This document shows positions 1-8,707 of a stretch of 64,000 nucleotides of DNA, one piece after another. Origin of the DNA: Chitinophaga filiformis (lineage in GTDB: Bacteria > Bacteroidota > Bacteroidia > Chitinophagales > Chitinophagaceae); NCBI RefSeq assembly GCF_900102545.1, contig NZ_FNBN01000002.1, forward strand, positions 1,028,264 to 1,092,263, given 5' to 3'. Positions within the stretch are counted from its first letter, which is position 1, and every line of letters starts with the position of its first letter. The notes below the pieces were generated by a model. It did not search any database, was not told where the DNA came from, and saw nothing but the letters and a program-made list of their open reading frames with translations. Made by a program: the position numbers and the translations under genes.

Positions 1-365
1 GCTTCTCTTAATTTATCCAATCCTGAAGACCCAGCACCGAAGATGGTACCGCTATCCCAGTCAGGCTCCAGGTCAGCGCCTACAGGGAGTTGTGCGTCCT
101 TCCATGCATCTATGCCGGCAATCAGTCCGTAAAGGATACCGCTGCTATTAAAATTCCTCAGTTCGAGGGCATCCAGGTATTGTAGCTGCAATATTTCCGA
201 TACTTCAGGCTTCCCTGCTATCTGGCAGGAAAACTGCAGTGATGCCAGTTCCGGATCATACCGGATACCGGAGGTACCTGCTTTGATTGCATCTGTAAAA
301 GCGGGAATGCCAACGCCATTTGGAGCGGCTACTCCCAGACCTGTCACAACAACTCTTTTATTCAT
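1..365 (-). CDS. beta-ketoacyl-ACP synthase, N-terminal part (cut by window edge)
   Basis: The start codon is at 363-365 and about 121 codons are visible before the left edge. The N-terminus (MNKRVVVTGLGVAAPNG) is the usual first strand and loop of FabF/KAS-II-type condensing enzymes, and a GSS-type turn is seen near residue 115. The Cys-His-His catalytic residues lie outside the window, so activity cannot be judged. The first eight bases overlap the end of the FabZ-like gene, so it is translationally coupled to the operon. Inference: it extends the acyl chain used by the type III polyketide synthase. A chain-length-factor-like, inactive partner is the alternative. Confidence 0.85.
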   Translation of the reverse strand, partial: MNKRVVVTGLGVAAPNGVGIPAFTDAIKAGTSGIRYDPELASLQFSCQIAGKPEVSEILQLQYLDALELRNFNSSGILYGLIAGIDAWKDAQLPVGADLEPDWDSGTIFGAGSSGLDKLRE

Positions 366-804
366 GTGGTTTGCTAATGATCATTCCGGCAATAGTGCCA
401 CTGCACACGTCCTGCTGTGCTTCGTTTTTCAGTGTGACCCTGCACTTTAACTTTCCGAAACGGAAATATACCTTTTCTGCATAGACAGTTACTTTCTCTC
501 CGGGAAAAACCGGGCGTAGAAATTCTATTTCTGTGGATGTCAGCCCGAAGGTCATATTTTCCGCCAACACTTCATCGCCCAGCAGATAGATGCCCAGGCA
601 GACCAGGCCTGTCTGTGCCATTACTTCCGTCAGCAGTACCCCGGGCGTAACAGGATATCCTTTGAAATGGCCCTTGTAACAGTCCATATCTTCCCTGAAG
701 GTAAAGTGTCCCTGTACTTTGTCACTGTCAATGTGGTCCAGTCCATCTACAAAGAGAAAGGGTGGCGCAAAGGGTAATTTCTGCAGAATGTCTTGTGTTG
801 TCAT
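358..804 (-). CDS. FabZ-like 3-hydroxyacyl-ACP dehydratase (hotdog fold)
   Basis: A 148-residue protein, the usual length of FabZ. The signature GHFKGYPVTPGVLLTEVMAQ at about 45-64 carries the catalytic His46 and Glu60 of the FabA/FabZ family. It should remove water from 3-hydroxyacyl-ACP in the cytoplasm. The start overlaps the stop of the SDR gene by four bases (ATGA) and the stop overlaps the ketosynthase start, so it sits in the middle of a coupled operon. Its place beside a type III polyketide synthase suggests a specialised chain-building role rather than housekeeping fatty acid synthesis; that is inference. Confidence 0.88.
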   Translation of the reverse strand: MTTQDILQKLPFAPPFLFVDGLDHIDSDKVQGHFTFREDMDCYKGHFKGYPVTPGVLLTEVMAQTGLVCLGIYLLGDEVLAENMTFGLTSTEIEFLRPVFPGEKVTVYAEKVYFRFGKLKCRVTLKNEAQQDVCSGTIAGMIISKPHE

Positions 805-1601
805 GCCTGACTGATGTGTTCACCTCCATTCACCGGGATCACGGCCCCATTGATCCATGCAGCTTCGTCTTTGCATAAAAGATAAACGACATTAGCTACA
901 TCTTCAGGGGTGGTGAGGCGTTGAAAAGGGTTACGCTGTTTTGTATATGTGATAATGTCTTCACTGCCGGGAATCAGTTGCATGGAACGGGTTGCTGTTA
1001 CACCGGCCTGTATACAGTTAGCCCTGATACCCAGTGGTGCAAATTCCAGGGCTATATGGCGACTAATCGATTCCAGGGCGGCTTTGGCTGCTGCTACGGC
1101 GCCATAGTGTTTCCATGCCTTGCTACTGCCTTCGCTGGTAAAAGAGAGCACTCTGGCGTCGGGTGCAAAGAGTTGTTGCTGTACCATGTCCTGTGTCCAG
1201 TCGTACAGACTAATGGCCATATTGTCAAGGGTCATGCGGAAGTCGTCGGTACTCAGCCTGGCCTTGTCACTGTTCATTGCTTTGAGGTTACCTTTGGCAA
1301 TGCTATGTATGAGCGTTCTGACGCGGCCCTTCTCCCCCATGGCTAATTTTAAGGCCGCCAGTACTTCCCCGCGTTTAGCTGCATTGATGGCATCTGCATT
1401 GAATGTGAGCACCTGTACACCGGAGGCCCTGATAGCATCAAAATCGTTGTTGATACGCTCGATGTCTACCCGCGTGTCCCTGTGTATGATACAGCTATTC
1501 ATGCCATGCATTGCAAGCTTACGGGCGGCTGCAAGTCCTAAGCCACTGCTGCCGCCAAGTATCACTGCCCAGTAATGATGTGATGCAAATTCTTTTACCA
1601 T
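801..1601 (-). CDS. enoyl-ACP-reductase-like short-chain dehydrogenase
   Basis: A 266-residue SDR-fold protein. The NAD(P)-binding loop GGSSGLGLA is at 16-24. Tyr166 and Lys173 are six residues apart (Y-x6-K), the spacing of FabI/FabL enoyl reductases; FabG ketoreductases have Y-x3-K. The C-terminus (AAWINGAVIPVNGG) is typical of the superfamily. The likely reaction is reduction of enoyl-ACP made by the adjacent dehydratase. The stop overlaps the FabZ-like start by four bases and the start overlaps the polyketide synthase stop by seven. A ketoreductase is the alternative, because no separate ketoreductase is seen in the visible part of the operon. Confidence 0.82.
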   Translation of the reverse strand: MVKEFASHHYWAVILGGSSGLGLAAARKLAMHGMNSCIIHRDTRVDIERINNDFDAIRASGVQVLTFNADAINAAKRGEVLAALKLAMGEKGRVRTLIHSIAKGNLKAMNSDKARLSTDDFRMTLDNMAISLYDWTQDMVQQQLFAPDARVLSFTSEGSSKAWKHYGAVAAAKAALESISRHIALEFAPLGIRANCIQAGVTATRSMQLIPGSEDIITYTKQRNPFQRLTTPEDVANVVYLLCKDEAAWINGAVIPVNGGEHISQA

Positions 1602-2647
1602 TGTAACAATATTCGCTGTGCGGAGAAGCCGGGCCCAAAGCTCAGCATCAGTCCCCTCTCACCTGCCGGCACTCCTCTATCCATAAAACGCTCTAATACA
1701 TACAGCACGGTAGCGCTGGACATATTACCATATAAACGCAGTACTTCTTTCGTATCGTCAATATTCTTTCCCATTGCTCCAAACAGCTCTTCCACGGTCT
1801 GGATGATCTTCTTTCCCCCGGGATGGAAGATCAGGTGGTCAATGTCTTCTATACGGTAACCGTATTTGTCCAGGAAAGGGTGTATAATAGCCGGAAAATG
1901 GGCTGCAATCGTATTGGGCACCTCTACATCCAGTACCATCTGCAAACCGGTATTAGTGAGCTTAAAACCCATTAAATGTTCGGCTTCATAGAAGTGGTAC
2001 ATCCCGTCGCCCAATATCTGCGGACCGTTATCATCTTCATGGGAAGAGAGGATCGCACAGGCGGCGCCGTCACCGAAAATAGCTGCGCTGACGATATTGG
2101 GCATAGAGTAGTCGTCCAGCTGGAAGGTAGCGGTAGGCGATTCGATGGCTATCACCGCCGCCCTTTTACCCGGATTGGCCTCCAGGAACTTCTTGGCGTA
2201 GATCATCCCGGAGATCCCTGCTGCACATCCCATCTCTGTTACAGGTAAGCGGACAATATCCTGGCGTAGTTGCAGGAGATTGATCAGGTATGCGTCCAGT
2301 GAGGGGATCATAATGCCGGTACAGCTGACGGTAATGATGTAATCCAGGGCATCTGCTTCAAGACCTGCCTTTTCCAATGCGTTCACCAGACATTGGCTAC
2401 CCAGCTTAATCACTTCTCTTACATAAATGTCGTTCTTTTCTTCAAACGAAGTGTTGGTAAACACTTCTTCAGGGCTCATAATAGAATAGCGTCTGTCAAC
2501 AGCTGCATTCTCAAAGATCTTTTTAACTTTTCTGGCGAAGCGGTCTTCCTGGCCGGACAACCAGATATCAAGAAAGGGCATGATCTCTTCCGTGCTTCTG
2601 GTATAAGGAGGTAAGGCTTTCGATACTGCTGTTATTTTAACGCTCAT
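1595..2647 (-). CDS. type III polyketide synthase (chalcone/alkylresorcinol synthase family)
   Basis: A 350-residue thiolase-fold protein, the normal length for bacterial type III PKS. The catalytic triad is visible: Cys141 in TEMGCAAGISG, His275 in IFHPGGKK and Asn308 in LYGNMSSAT. The C-terminal GFGPG-like loop reads LSFGPGFSAQ. The family condenses an acyl starter with several malonyl-CoA units and cyclises the product to resorcinols or pyrones. The gene follows a methyltransferase and a flavoprotein with four-base overlap, an order like the alkylresorcinol-modifying Srs genes of Streptomyces (established knowledge). The fatty-acid-type enzymes downstream suggest that a long acyl starter is made within the cluster (inference). 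Confidence 0.93.
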   Translation of the reverse strand: MSVKITAVSKALPPYTRSTEEIMPFLDIWLSGQEDRFARKVKKIFENAAVDRRYSIMSPEEVFTNTSFEEKNDIYVREVIKLGSQCLVNALEKAGLEADALDYIITVSCTGIMIPSLDAYLINLLQLRQDIVRLPVTEMGCAAGISGMIYAKKFLEANPGKRAAVIAIESPTATFQLDDYSMPNIVSAAIFGDGAACAILSSHEDDNGPQILGDGMYHFYEAEHLMGFKLTNTGLQMVLDVEVPNTIAAHFPAIIHPFLDKYGYRIEDIDHLIFHPGGKKIIQTVEELFGAMGKNIDDTKEVLRLYGNMSSATVLYVLERFMDRGVPAGERGLMLSFGPGFSAQRILLQW

Positions 2648-3357
2648 ACATTAGTAATTATCCACTGATAACGGAAAGCCCATTTCCATCTGAGTGTATA
2701 TTGCTTGAAATTTAGTTTTCGTGACAGTTCCTCGATTTCTTTTCTTTTGAATCCCCGCAGGATGGATACCAGTCCATCTTCCTTTGCCATCTTCCCCATG
2801 CCTGCCAACCGGCTGAAAAGCTGGAACAAACGGTATGACAGTGCGCTTCTGTGCAGGTCATTGATAACAATCCCGATTGTGGCATTCCTGCGGAAGAGAG
2901 ACATCAGTTTTGTGATCTGCCGGTCTTCAAAGTGGTGCAACGTAAGTGTACATAATACGATATCATATTGCATTTCCCTGAACTTTTCGCCCAGAATATC
3001 CATACAATAGTAAGTGATTTCCGGATATTGTGCGGATAAAGTAGCCGCATAATTAATCGTATACTGATTGGCATCAATACCAATGAGCTTTAGCCGCCAG
3101 CCTCTTTTAACGGCCATTCTGGCTACTGTACGCAGCATGTCGCCATTTCCGCAGCCGATATCTGCTATCGTCACTTCCTTTCCCGGCGGCACGTCTTCCA
3201 TCAGCATGCTCACTCCTTCCAGCGTGATGCTGTTGCCACCCAGCAACTGGTTAATCTGTGCGATCTGATCCAGCGTACTCCTGAGCGCCTCTCCCTCCAT
3301 TTGCAGGTCATCCATGATCTCGGGTGCAAGGATTCTCTGACTGGTATTAACGAACAT
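2644..3357 (-). CDS. class I SAM-dependent methyltransferase
   Basis: A 237-residue protein with SAM-binding motif I, IADIGCGNGDML, at about 64-75 and the post-motif LCTLTLHHF loop common in small-molecule methyltransferases. It probably O- or C-methylates the phenolic product of the polyketide synthase, whose start it overlaps by four bases. A flavoprotein ends seven bases upstream. The substrate is inferred only from operon context; the fold assignment is secure. Confidence 0.87.
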   Translation of the reverse strand: MFVNTSQRILAPEIMDDLQMEGEALRSTLDQIAQINQLLGGNSITLEGVSMLMEDVPPGKEVTIADIGCGNGDMLRTVARMAVKRGWRLKLIGIDANQYTINYAATLSAQYPEITYYCMDILGEKFREMQYDIVLCTLTLHHFEDRQITKLMSLFRRNATIGIVINDLHRSALSYRLFQLFSRLAGMGKMAKEDGLVSILRGFKRKEIEELSRKLNFKQYTLRWKWAFRYQWIITNV

Positions 3358-3363
3358 ACGTAG

Positions 3364-4488
3364 TTACATTTTAAAAGGTTTTCCATGTGTCTGCCTGACA
3401 ATGACAGGCAGCAGCGCCGGAAAGAGCATCAGGCCATTCATAACGCCTGCAGCCAGTTCCTGTTTCCGGAAAACGGCAGACAGTAGCTTACCTGCCTGCA
3501 TCCGTTTACTAAATTCTCTCTTCCAGGCCCTGGTATAATTCATTTCGAGTTCCTGCCGGGAAGAGAGGTGACCTGCCAGGAAAGCGAGTATGTGTTCTGC
3601 GGCAATCTTTCCACTATGAATAGCCATTGCCATGCCGTTTCCACAAAGCGGATGAATAAGGCCGGCTGTATCTCCCGTCATCAGTATATGTCCGTCTACT
3701 TTCTGCTTTTCCGCGAAAGATACCTGGCTGATAGTCAGCGGACGCTCAAACAGCGGCCGGCTATGTTCCAGTACTTCTTTCAGATGCGGATTGCGGCAGA
3801 GTACTTCCTGCTGATGCACACTTATATTTTTAAAGCGCCTGAAGGTATCATAACTGACGAGATAGCAGATATTGATGATATTATTCTCCACTTTGGATAC
3901 GCCGCAATATCCCCCCATGAAATTGTGTAATGCTACCAGTCCGTCGGGGAAATCGCCTTCATAATGACTTTTGACCGCCAGCCATGGAGACTTCCCACTG
4001 GAAAAATCACGAAGCAACTGCTGATCCAGCGCAGACCGTTTTCCATAAGCCCCAATCACAAAACGGGCAGTCAACTGGCGTCCGAGGGCTGTACTAACGG
4101 TAAACTGTTCATTTTCAAAAGAGATGTTGTTCACTGTGTCTTCTTCCAATATGCCTCCGGCTGCCACCATTTGTTCCATCAGGAACTGATCCAGCGCATA
4201 ACGGCTAATGCCGAAGCCGCCTAAAGGCAGTACTGTCTCTACGCTTTTACCGGAAACTGCCGAGATCTTCACACGGTTGATCCTGGAAGGCTGCAATACT
4301 GCAGGATCCGCTCCCAGCCATTGCAGGTAAGGCAATACCTCGTTGGAAATATATTCACCACATACTTTATGTCTTGGATATGGATATTTTTCAATAACAA
4401 TAACCCGCAGCCCTGCACGTAGCAGGTGCAAGGCGCCGGTTAAACCGGCTAATCCCCCTCCTACAATTATGACATCAGCCTCCGGCAT
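3364..4488 (-). CDS. FAD-dependent oxidoreductase (geranylgeranyl-reductase / UbiH-like)
   Basis: A 374-residue flavoprotein. The N-terminal dinucleotide fold has GGGLAG at 10-15, followed by the RHKVCGE stretch typical of the geranylgeranyl reductase branch. A second FAD motif, MTGDTAGLIHPLCGNGMAMA, is near 270-290. It is the first gene of the operon. By analogy with SrsC-type enzymes it may hydroxylate the methylated phenolic lipid, leading to a quinone; alternatively it may reduce a double bond. The C-terminal 80 residues are poorly conserved family-wise and include hydrophobic stretches that may touch the membrane. Confidence 0.85.
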   Translation of the reverse strand: MPEADVIIVGGGLAGLTGALHLLRAGLRVIVIEKYPYPRHKVCGEYISNEVLPYLQWLGADPAVLQPSRINRVKISAVSGKSVETVLPLGGFGISRYALDQFLMEQMVAAGGILEEDTVNNISFENEQFTVSTALGRQLTARFVIGAYGKRSALDQQLLRDFSSGKSPWLAVKSHYEGDFPDGLVALHNFMGGYCGVSKVENNIINICYLVSYDTFRRFKNISVHQQEVLCRNPHLKEVLEHSRPLFERPLTISQVSFAEKQKVDGHILMTGDTAGLIHPLCGNGMAMAIHSGKIAAEHILAFLAGHLSSRQELEMNYTRAWKREFSKRMQAGKLLSAVFRKQELAAGVMNGLMLFPALLPVIVRQTHGKPFKM

Positions 4489-4738
4489 TTATTAACTGAT
4501 TGATTTTAAGCACCCGAACATTCAAAGTCAAACTATATGTTGCAACAAGTGTACGTTATTTTCCTGACATGAGGAACGGGGCTTAAGAAATATCCGTCTG
4601 GGGCTTCCGGATTATCTGGTGTGTTACAAATCCGCTTGGAAGATTGCCTGTACTGGGGTTAATCTTGCTACAGACGATATAATCAGGCTGCGGCTGTTTT
4701 ACTATCTTTTTCAGTAGTATGAACCGGGATAACAAGAA

Positions 4739-4758
4739 GGGCCGGCTTTCGCCGACCC
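4739..4758 (-). terminator. hairpin terminator after manganese catalase
   Basis: On the minus strand an 8-bp stem (GGGTCGGC with GCCGGCCC, one T-G wobble) closes a GAAA tetraloop and is followed by TTCTTGTT. It lies eleven bases after the catalase stop. Confidence 0.7.
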
Positions 4759-4768
4759 CACTTCACCC

Positions 4769-5725
4769 TTATCTGATAAAACCATTGCCATTGTCTTCGT
4801 AAGTACTCCATTGTGCTTCACCCGGTGCGGCTGCTGCATTGATCTCTGTACTTCTTAATTCACTCATACTCTGGTCAAGCTCTTTCACCCCCTCCATCGT
4901 CCGCGGAGTACCTTCCGGGTTGATCCCTGAGAGTCCCTGTGTTTCATGTACATAGCCCAGAGGATTCTCAATATATTGCCAATCTTCTCCCAATTGCGTA
5001 CTTTGACCTTTATTCCAGGGCCCTCTTACAGTATTGGTGTCTGACATATTGAAATACTTGTTACTGTACCTTGGATCTCCCTGCAATACTCCCGGAGGGA
5101 AATTAGGTTTGATTGTATCCAGGGCGGCTTCAAACATCTGGAAATGCGCTATCTCCCTGGTCATGAGGAAGGTCAGCGTCTCTTTCACATATGGATCGTC
5201 TGTAAACTTCATCAGGTATTCATAAGTGATCTTGGCGCGTGATTCTGCAGCCATATCAGACCGCAGATCGACAGTAAGATCATTATTGGCATTTACATAA
5301 GCGCCCGTCCATGGCACGCCCTGGCAATTAGTCAACATAGGGCCACCACCACTATGCACCAGGAACTCCGGATGCATCATCGCATGATGAATGTATTCTT
5401 CTTTTCTTGCCGAACCCTGCATCGTCTCCATGAGTTCAGAATTATCTGCAGCGTTCTTTAGTTCGCCATTAATACCCTGCAGTAATAGTTGGATTGTCGC
5501 GCCTACGATTTCAAGATGACTGAATTCTTCCGTCGCGATATCCATCAGCATATCGTATTTATCAGGATATGGTCTCCTGGCGCCGAAAGCCTGCACAAAA
5601 TATTGCATAGCGGCCTTCAGTTCGCCGTTGCCACCTCCAAACTGTTCAAGCAAGAGAGACGCAAAACGGGGATCAGGTTTAGATACACGCACATTGAATT
5701 GTAAATCCTTTACATGATGGAACAT
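4769..5725 (-). CDS. manganese (non-heme) catalase
   Basis: A 318-residue protein of the Mn-catalase family, which splits hydrogen peroxide with a di-manganese site inside a ferritin-like four-helix bundle. Expected ligands are visible: Glu35; Glu67 and His70 in TEEFSHLE; Glu161 in AAESRAK; and Glu191 and His194 in TREIAHFQ. The C-terminal 90 residues hold the usual extended tail (NPLGYVHETQGLSG). It is a single-gene unit with its own terminator. The upstream 440 bases contain a REP-like element rather than another gene. Cytoplasmic oxidative-stress defence is the likely role. Confidence 0.93.
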   Translation of the reverse strand: MFHHVKDLQFNVRVSKPDPRFASLLLEQFGGGNGELKAAMQYFVQAFGARRPYPDKYDMLMDIATEEFSHLEIVGATIQLLLQGINGELKNAADNSELMETMQGSARKEEYIHHAMMHPEFLVHSGGGPMLTNCQGVPWTGAYVNANNDLTVDLRSDMAAESRAKITYEYLMKFTDDPYVKETLTFLMTREIAHFQMFEAALDTIKPNFPPGVLQGDPRYSNKYFNMSDTNTVRGPWNKGQSTQLGEDWQYIENPLGYVHETQGLSGINPEGTPRTMEGVKELDQSMSELRSTEINAAAAPGEAQWSTYEDNGNGFIR

Positions 5726-5802
5726 GGTTAAATCATTTTAATGGTAAACAAATCTCCAGACGAGCGTCTGTTTTCTTTGGGCTATAAACATGCCATACAT
5801 TG

Positions 5803-5990
5803 CGTTGCCCGCCGGGGTTGCATGCTCGCAGGGGTTGGATGTTTCCGGGATTGCATCACGCGTTATAAAAACATTCCCGGGCTGTTATTCGGGGCTACAA
5901 AACCACGCCGGGTTGTCGCCCAACGATCCCCCGGGGGTTGTCCCCCCGGGCTACAAACACTAAGACTCCTTACGGGGAGTCTATTGACGC
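5803..5990. repeat. REP-like element, copy 1
   Basis: In the 447-base gene-free stretch 5726-6172. Irregular GC-rich blocks of CCGGGGTTG type, each about 25-30 bases apart, lead to CGGGCTACAAACA at about 5948 and then a hairpin with arms AGACTCC (5963-5969) and GGAGTCT (5976-5982). The tail TCTATTGACGCGA resembles that of copy 2. The open frame across it (5741-6055) is low-complexity and not a gene. Confidence 0.75.
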
Positions 5991-6172
5991 GAATAAAATA
6001 TCTCTATCCCCTTAGCACATTAATTAATTGTTTCTCTTTTTACATACATGTGTAGATAAGCTTTCCCCTCAACCGGAGCTGGCAATATATTCTTTGCCGA
6101 TAAACGTCATGGCGTAATCTTTGAGCACTTTTAGAAGTACCCTTGATTTATCACTTCACTAAACAGATCCGT

Positions 6173-6412
6173 ATGCAAAGCAATATCAAACAAAGACCAG
6201 CTGATGAAAAAGAACCATTGAATGCCAGGCTGGCGGAAGATCAGGAAAAGGATGAAATAAATGATGCAGATCAGGACGCTGATCTGGCCGGCGATGAGGA
6301 AGAAGAGTTAGATGATACTCCTGAGCTGGATGAGGAAGACCTGGAAGAAAACGACATTTCAGAAGAAGATGCAGACAAAATTCAATGGGATCCTCAAAAG
6401 GGACAGTCATAA
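6173..6412 (+). CDS. small acidic low-complexity protein
   Basis: A 79-residue protein from the ATG at 6173; an in-frame TTG at 6143 is a less likely start. It is dominated by Asp and Glu from residue 20 on (for example AGDEEEELDDTPELDEEDLEE), with no hydrophobic segment, so it is soluble and probably disordered. It resembles in composition the acidic protein at 20161-20697 but shares no clear motif with it. No function is assigned. Third-position composition like its neighbours and lack of repeats at DNA level support real coding. Confidence 0.6.
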   Translation: MQSNIKQRPADEKEPLNARLAEDQEKDEINDADQDADLAGDEEEELDDTPELDEEDLEENDISEEDADKIQWDPQKGQS

Positions 6413-6751
6413 GTAGTGTTACAGGGTGGTTCGTAACGCTACGACAAACGGGGGCAATAAGCGAAGAGATCGTTTGTTGCCCTTCTTACTGACATTCACC
6501 ATACTGAAAAACCATTTCTTATGAACATACCTGGTGTAAGCACGGCTCTGCCTGCTCAGCAACATGTGTTTGTTAAGACGATTTATCCAGTAACCCGACG
6601 ACGATGCCGACAAGCATTTAAAAGATAAATATTCCACTACAGCAATCATTACAACTTGTGCCGTAAAAGCAGGTATCTCCCGGATGCTGCTTTTCTTTCC
6701 CTGAATTGCTGTATAAAAAACATGTTTCTCTCATTCAAAAATGACCCGTCA
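6413..6751. other. gene-poor stretch
   Basis: 339 bases between the acidic protein and the GT2 gene. A minus-strand open frame (6419-6649) has no recognisable domain. No convincing promoter or terminator was seen. Confidence 0.5.
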
Positions 6752-7723
6752 ATGGAGAAGAAAATCACTGTGGTAGTACCCACCTACAAACGTCCGGAAT
6801 TACTGTCCCGCTGCCTGAAGGCATTGGAGGAACAGGAGTTTGATAAGAGCACTTTTGATGTAATTGTGGTCAGCGATGGTCCGGATAAATATACCCGGCA
6901 GCTGGCCTGCAGCTGGAAATATGCGGGCCTGATAGACGTAAAATACCTGCTGATGCCTGTAAAAAAAGGTCCTGCTGCCGCAAGGAATGCAGGATGGCGC
7001 GCTTCAGATGCGCCACTGATTGCGTTTACTGATGATGATACTATTCCTGATCCATACTGGCTGCAAAGCATATGGCAGGCATGGAAGGGAGAACCAACAG
7101 TAGTTTATACAGGGCGTGTCGTTGTACCTATAAAGGGCCGTCCCACAGATTATGAGTGGAATACAGCCCAACTGGAGAAGGCAGACTTCGTGACGGCCAA
7201 TTGTGCCTGCACAAGGCTGGCGCTGGAATTAGTAAACGGTTTCGATGAATCATTTGAGACGGCCTGGCGCGAAGACAGTGATCTTGAGTTCAGGCTGTTA
7301 CAACAAAACATTCCCATTTATCATCTCCATGACGCTATTGTACTACATCCGGCACGGAAAGCCAGTTGGGGAGTAAGTATACGTGAACAGCGGAAGAACA
7401 TTTTCAATGCATTGTTATATAAAAAATTCCCCAGACTGTACAGAGAAAGGATCCAGCGCACACCTGCATGGAACTATTACCTGATGATCTGTTGTTTCCT
7501 GCTGGGCGCCATTTTCGCATTGTATGGAGCATACACTGCATCAGTTGTTTTATTTGGTGCATGGTTATTGATGATTGGTCTCTTTGCAGGTAAGCGGCTG
7601 AAACATACTTCGCGTACTGCGTCACATATTCTTGAAATGATCGTTACATCTGCTGCCATTCCGTTTGCGGCTACCTACTGGAGCCTTTACGGGGCATGGC
7701 GCTACAAAGTACTTTACCTATAA
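6752..7723 (+). CDS. family 2 glycosyltransferase with C-terminal membrane segments
   Basis: From ATG 6752 (MEKKITVVVPTYKRPE) it encodes 323 residues; ATG 6722 would add ten residues that do not fit the family. The GT-A fold is clear: VVVPTYKRP, then the metal-binding AFTDDDTIPDP near residue 100 and the WREDSDLEFRLLQ acceptor-site motif near 170. Two hydrophobic segments near the C-terminus (about 235-280 and 295-320) anchor it to the inner membrane. The stop is followed directly by the GT9 start. It probably adds a sugar to a lipid-linked or core oligosaccharide; the donor is unknown. Confidence 0.88.
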   Translation: MEKKITVVVPTYKRPELLSRCLKALEEQEFDKSTFDVIVVSDGPDKYTRQLACSWKYAGLIDVKYLLMPVKKGPAAARNAGWRASDAPLIAFTDDDTIPDPYWLQSIWQAWKGEPTVVYTGRVVVPIKGRPTDYEWNTAQLEKADFVTANCACTRLALELVNGFDESFETAWREDSDLEFRLLQQNIPIYHLHDAIVLHPARKASWGVSIREQRKNIFNALLYKKFPRLYRERIQRTPAWNYYLMICCFLLGAIFALYGAYTASVVLFGAWLLMIGLFAGKRLKHTSRTASHILEMIVTSAAIPFAATYWSLYGAWRYKVLYL

Positions 7724-8707
7724 ATGATGCCTGAATCAATTCATAAGATCGCGGTCTTCCGCGCGTTACAATTAGGGGATATGCTGTGTACCGTACCTGC
7801 ATTGCGGGCTTTGCGTACAGCATTTCCCGAAGCACATATTACCCTGCTGGGATTGCCCTGGGCGGCTTCATTCGTAGAAAGGTTTTCTAAATACCTGGAC
7901 GCCTTCGTACATTTTCCCGGTTATCCGGGATTACCCGAACAGCCTGTAGTGCCTGAGCAGTTCCCACCATTCCTGACGGCCATGCAGGAACAAAGGTTCG
8001 ACCTGGTGCTGCAGATGCAGGGTAATGGTTCTATTGTTAACCCTATGATCGCACTGATGGGTGGACGATATACGGCCGGCTACTGGCGGCAGGAAGATGG
8101 CTGCCCTGATGCCGGCCTTTTCATGGAGTATCCTGAAGATGTATCAGAAATAGAACGCCACCTGCTGCTGATGGAATACCTTGATATTCCCAGACAGGGC
8201 ACTTACCTGGAGTTTCCTGTTACGGCGAAGGACATGGAGGACTTTAATCGGCTCGATCTTCCACTGGAAGCACAGGAGTACCTGTGTGTGCATCCAGGAT
8301 CAAGAGGGAGCTGGCGTCAATGGCCGCCTCATATGTTTGCTTCTATGGCAGATGAATTTGCAGAAAAGGGATGGAAGATAGTACTGACCGGTACAATGGA
8401 TGAGCGTCCTCTTACTGAGGCTGTGGCAGGGCTGATGAAACATAAATCCATTAATACCGCGGGACTGACCACGCTGGGTAGCCTGGGAGTACTTATCAAA
8501 AATGCACGTGCCCTCCTGTCTAATTGTACAGGGGTTTCACACATGGCTGCTGCATTTGAAACACCCAGTGTTATTATCAGCATGGATGGGGAACCCGTGC
8601 GTTGGGCGCCGTTGAATAAACAACTGCATTATACGATTGACTGGACAACTGAACCGGATTATGAGATCGTTTTAAGAAAGGGCATGCGGCTCCTCGAAGC
8701 TACCTGA
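7724..8707 (+). CDS. family 9 glycosyltransferase (heptosyltransferase-like)
   Basis: A 327-residue GT-B protein. The N-terminus FRALQLGDMLCTVPALRALR is the heptosyltransferase signature, followed by CVHPGSRGSWRQWP at about 188-201 and the donor-site SNCTGVSHMAAAF near 267-279. It starts immediately after the GT2 stop, so the two are co-translated. It probably transfers heptose from an ADP-activated donor to a surface glycan; the HldE and GmhB genes nearby support that. The last 36 bases overlap the end of the opposing GT9 gene. Confidence 0.88.
   Translation: MMPESIHKIAVFRALQLGDMLCTVPALRALRTAFPEAHITLLGLPWAASFVERFSKYLDAFVHFPGYPGLPEQPVVPEQFPPFLTAMQEQRFDLVLQMQGNGSIVNPMIALMGGRYTAGYWRQEDGCPDAGLFMEYPEDVSEIERHLLLMEYLDIPRQGTYLEFPVTAKDMEDFNRLDLPLEAQEYLCVHPGSRGSWRQWPPHMFASMADEFAEKGWKIVLTGTMDERPLTEAVAGLMKHKSINTAGLTTLGSLGVLIKNARALLSNCTGVSHMAAAFETPSVIISMDGEPVRWAPLNKQLHYTIDWTTEPDYEIVLRKGMRLLEAT

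Noticed and set aside
5741..6055. 104-codon open frame across REP copy 1
   Set aside because: Low-complexity translation of a repeat with no start context.
6419..6649. 76-codon minus-strand open frame
   Set aside because: No domain, no neighbours in the same direction, ordinary length for a chance frame.
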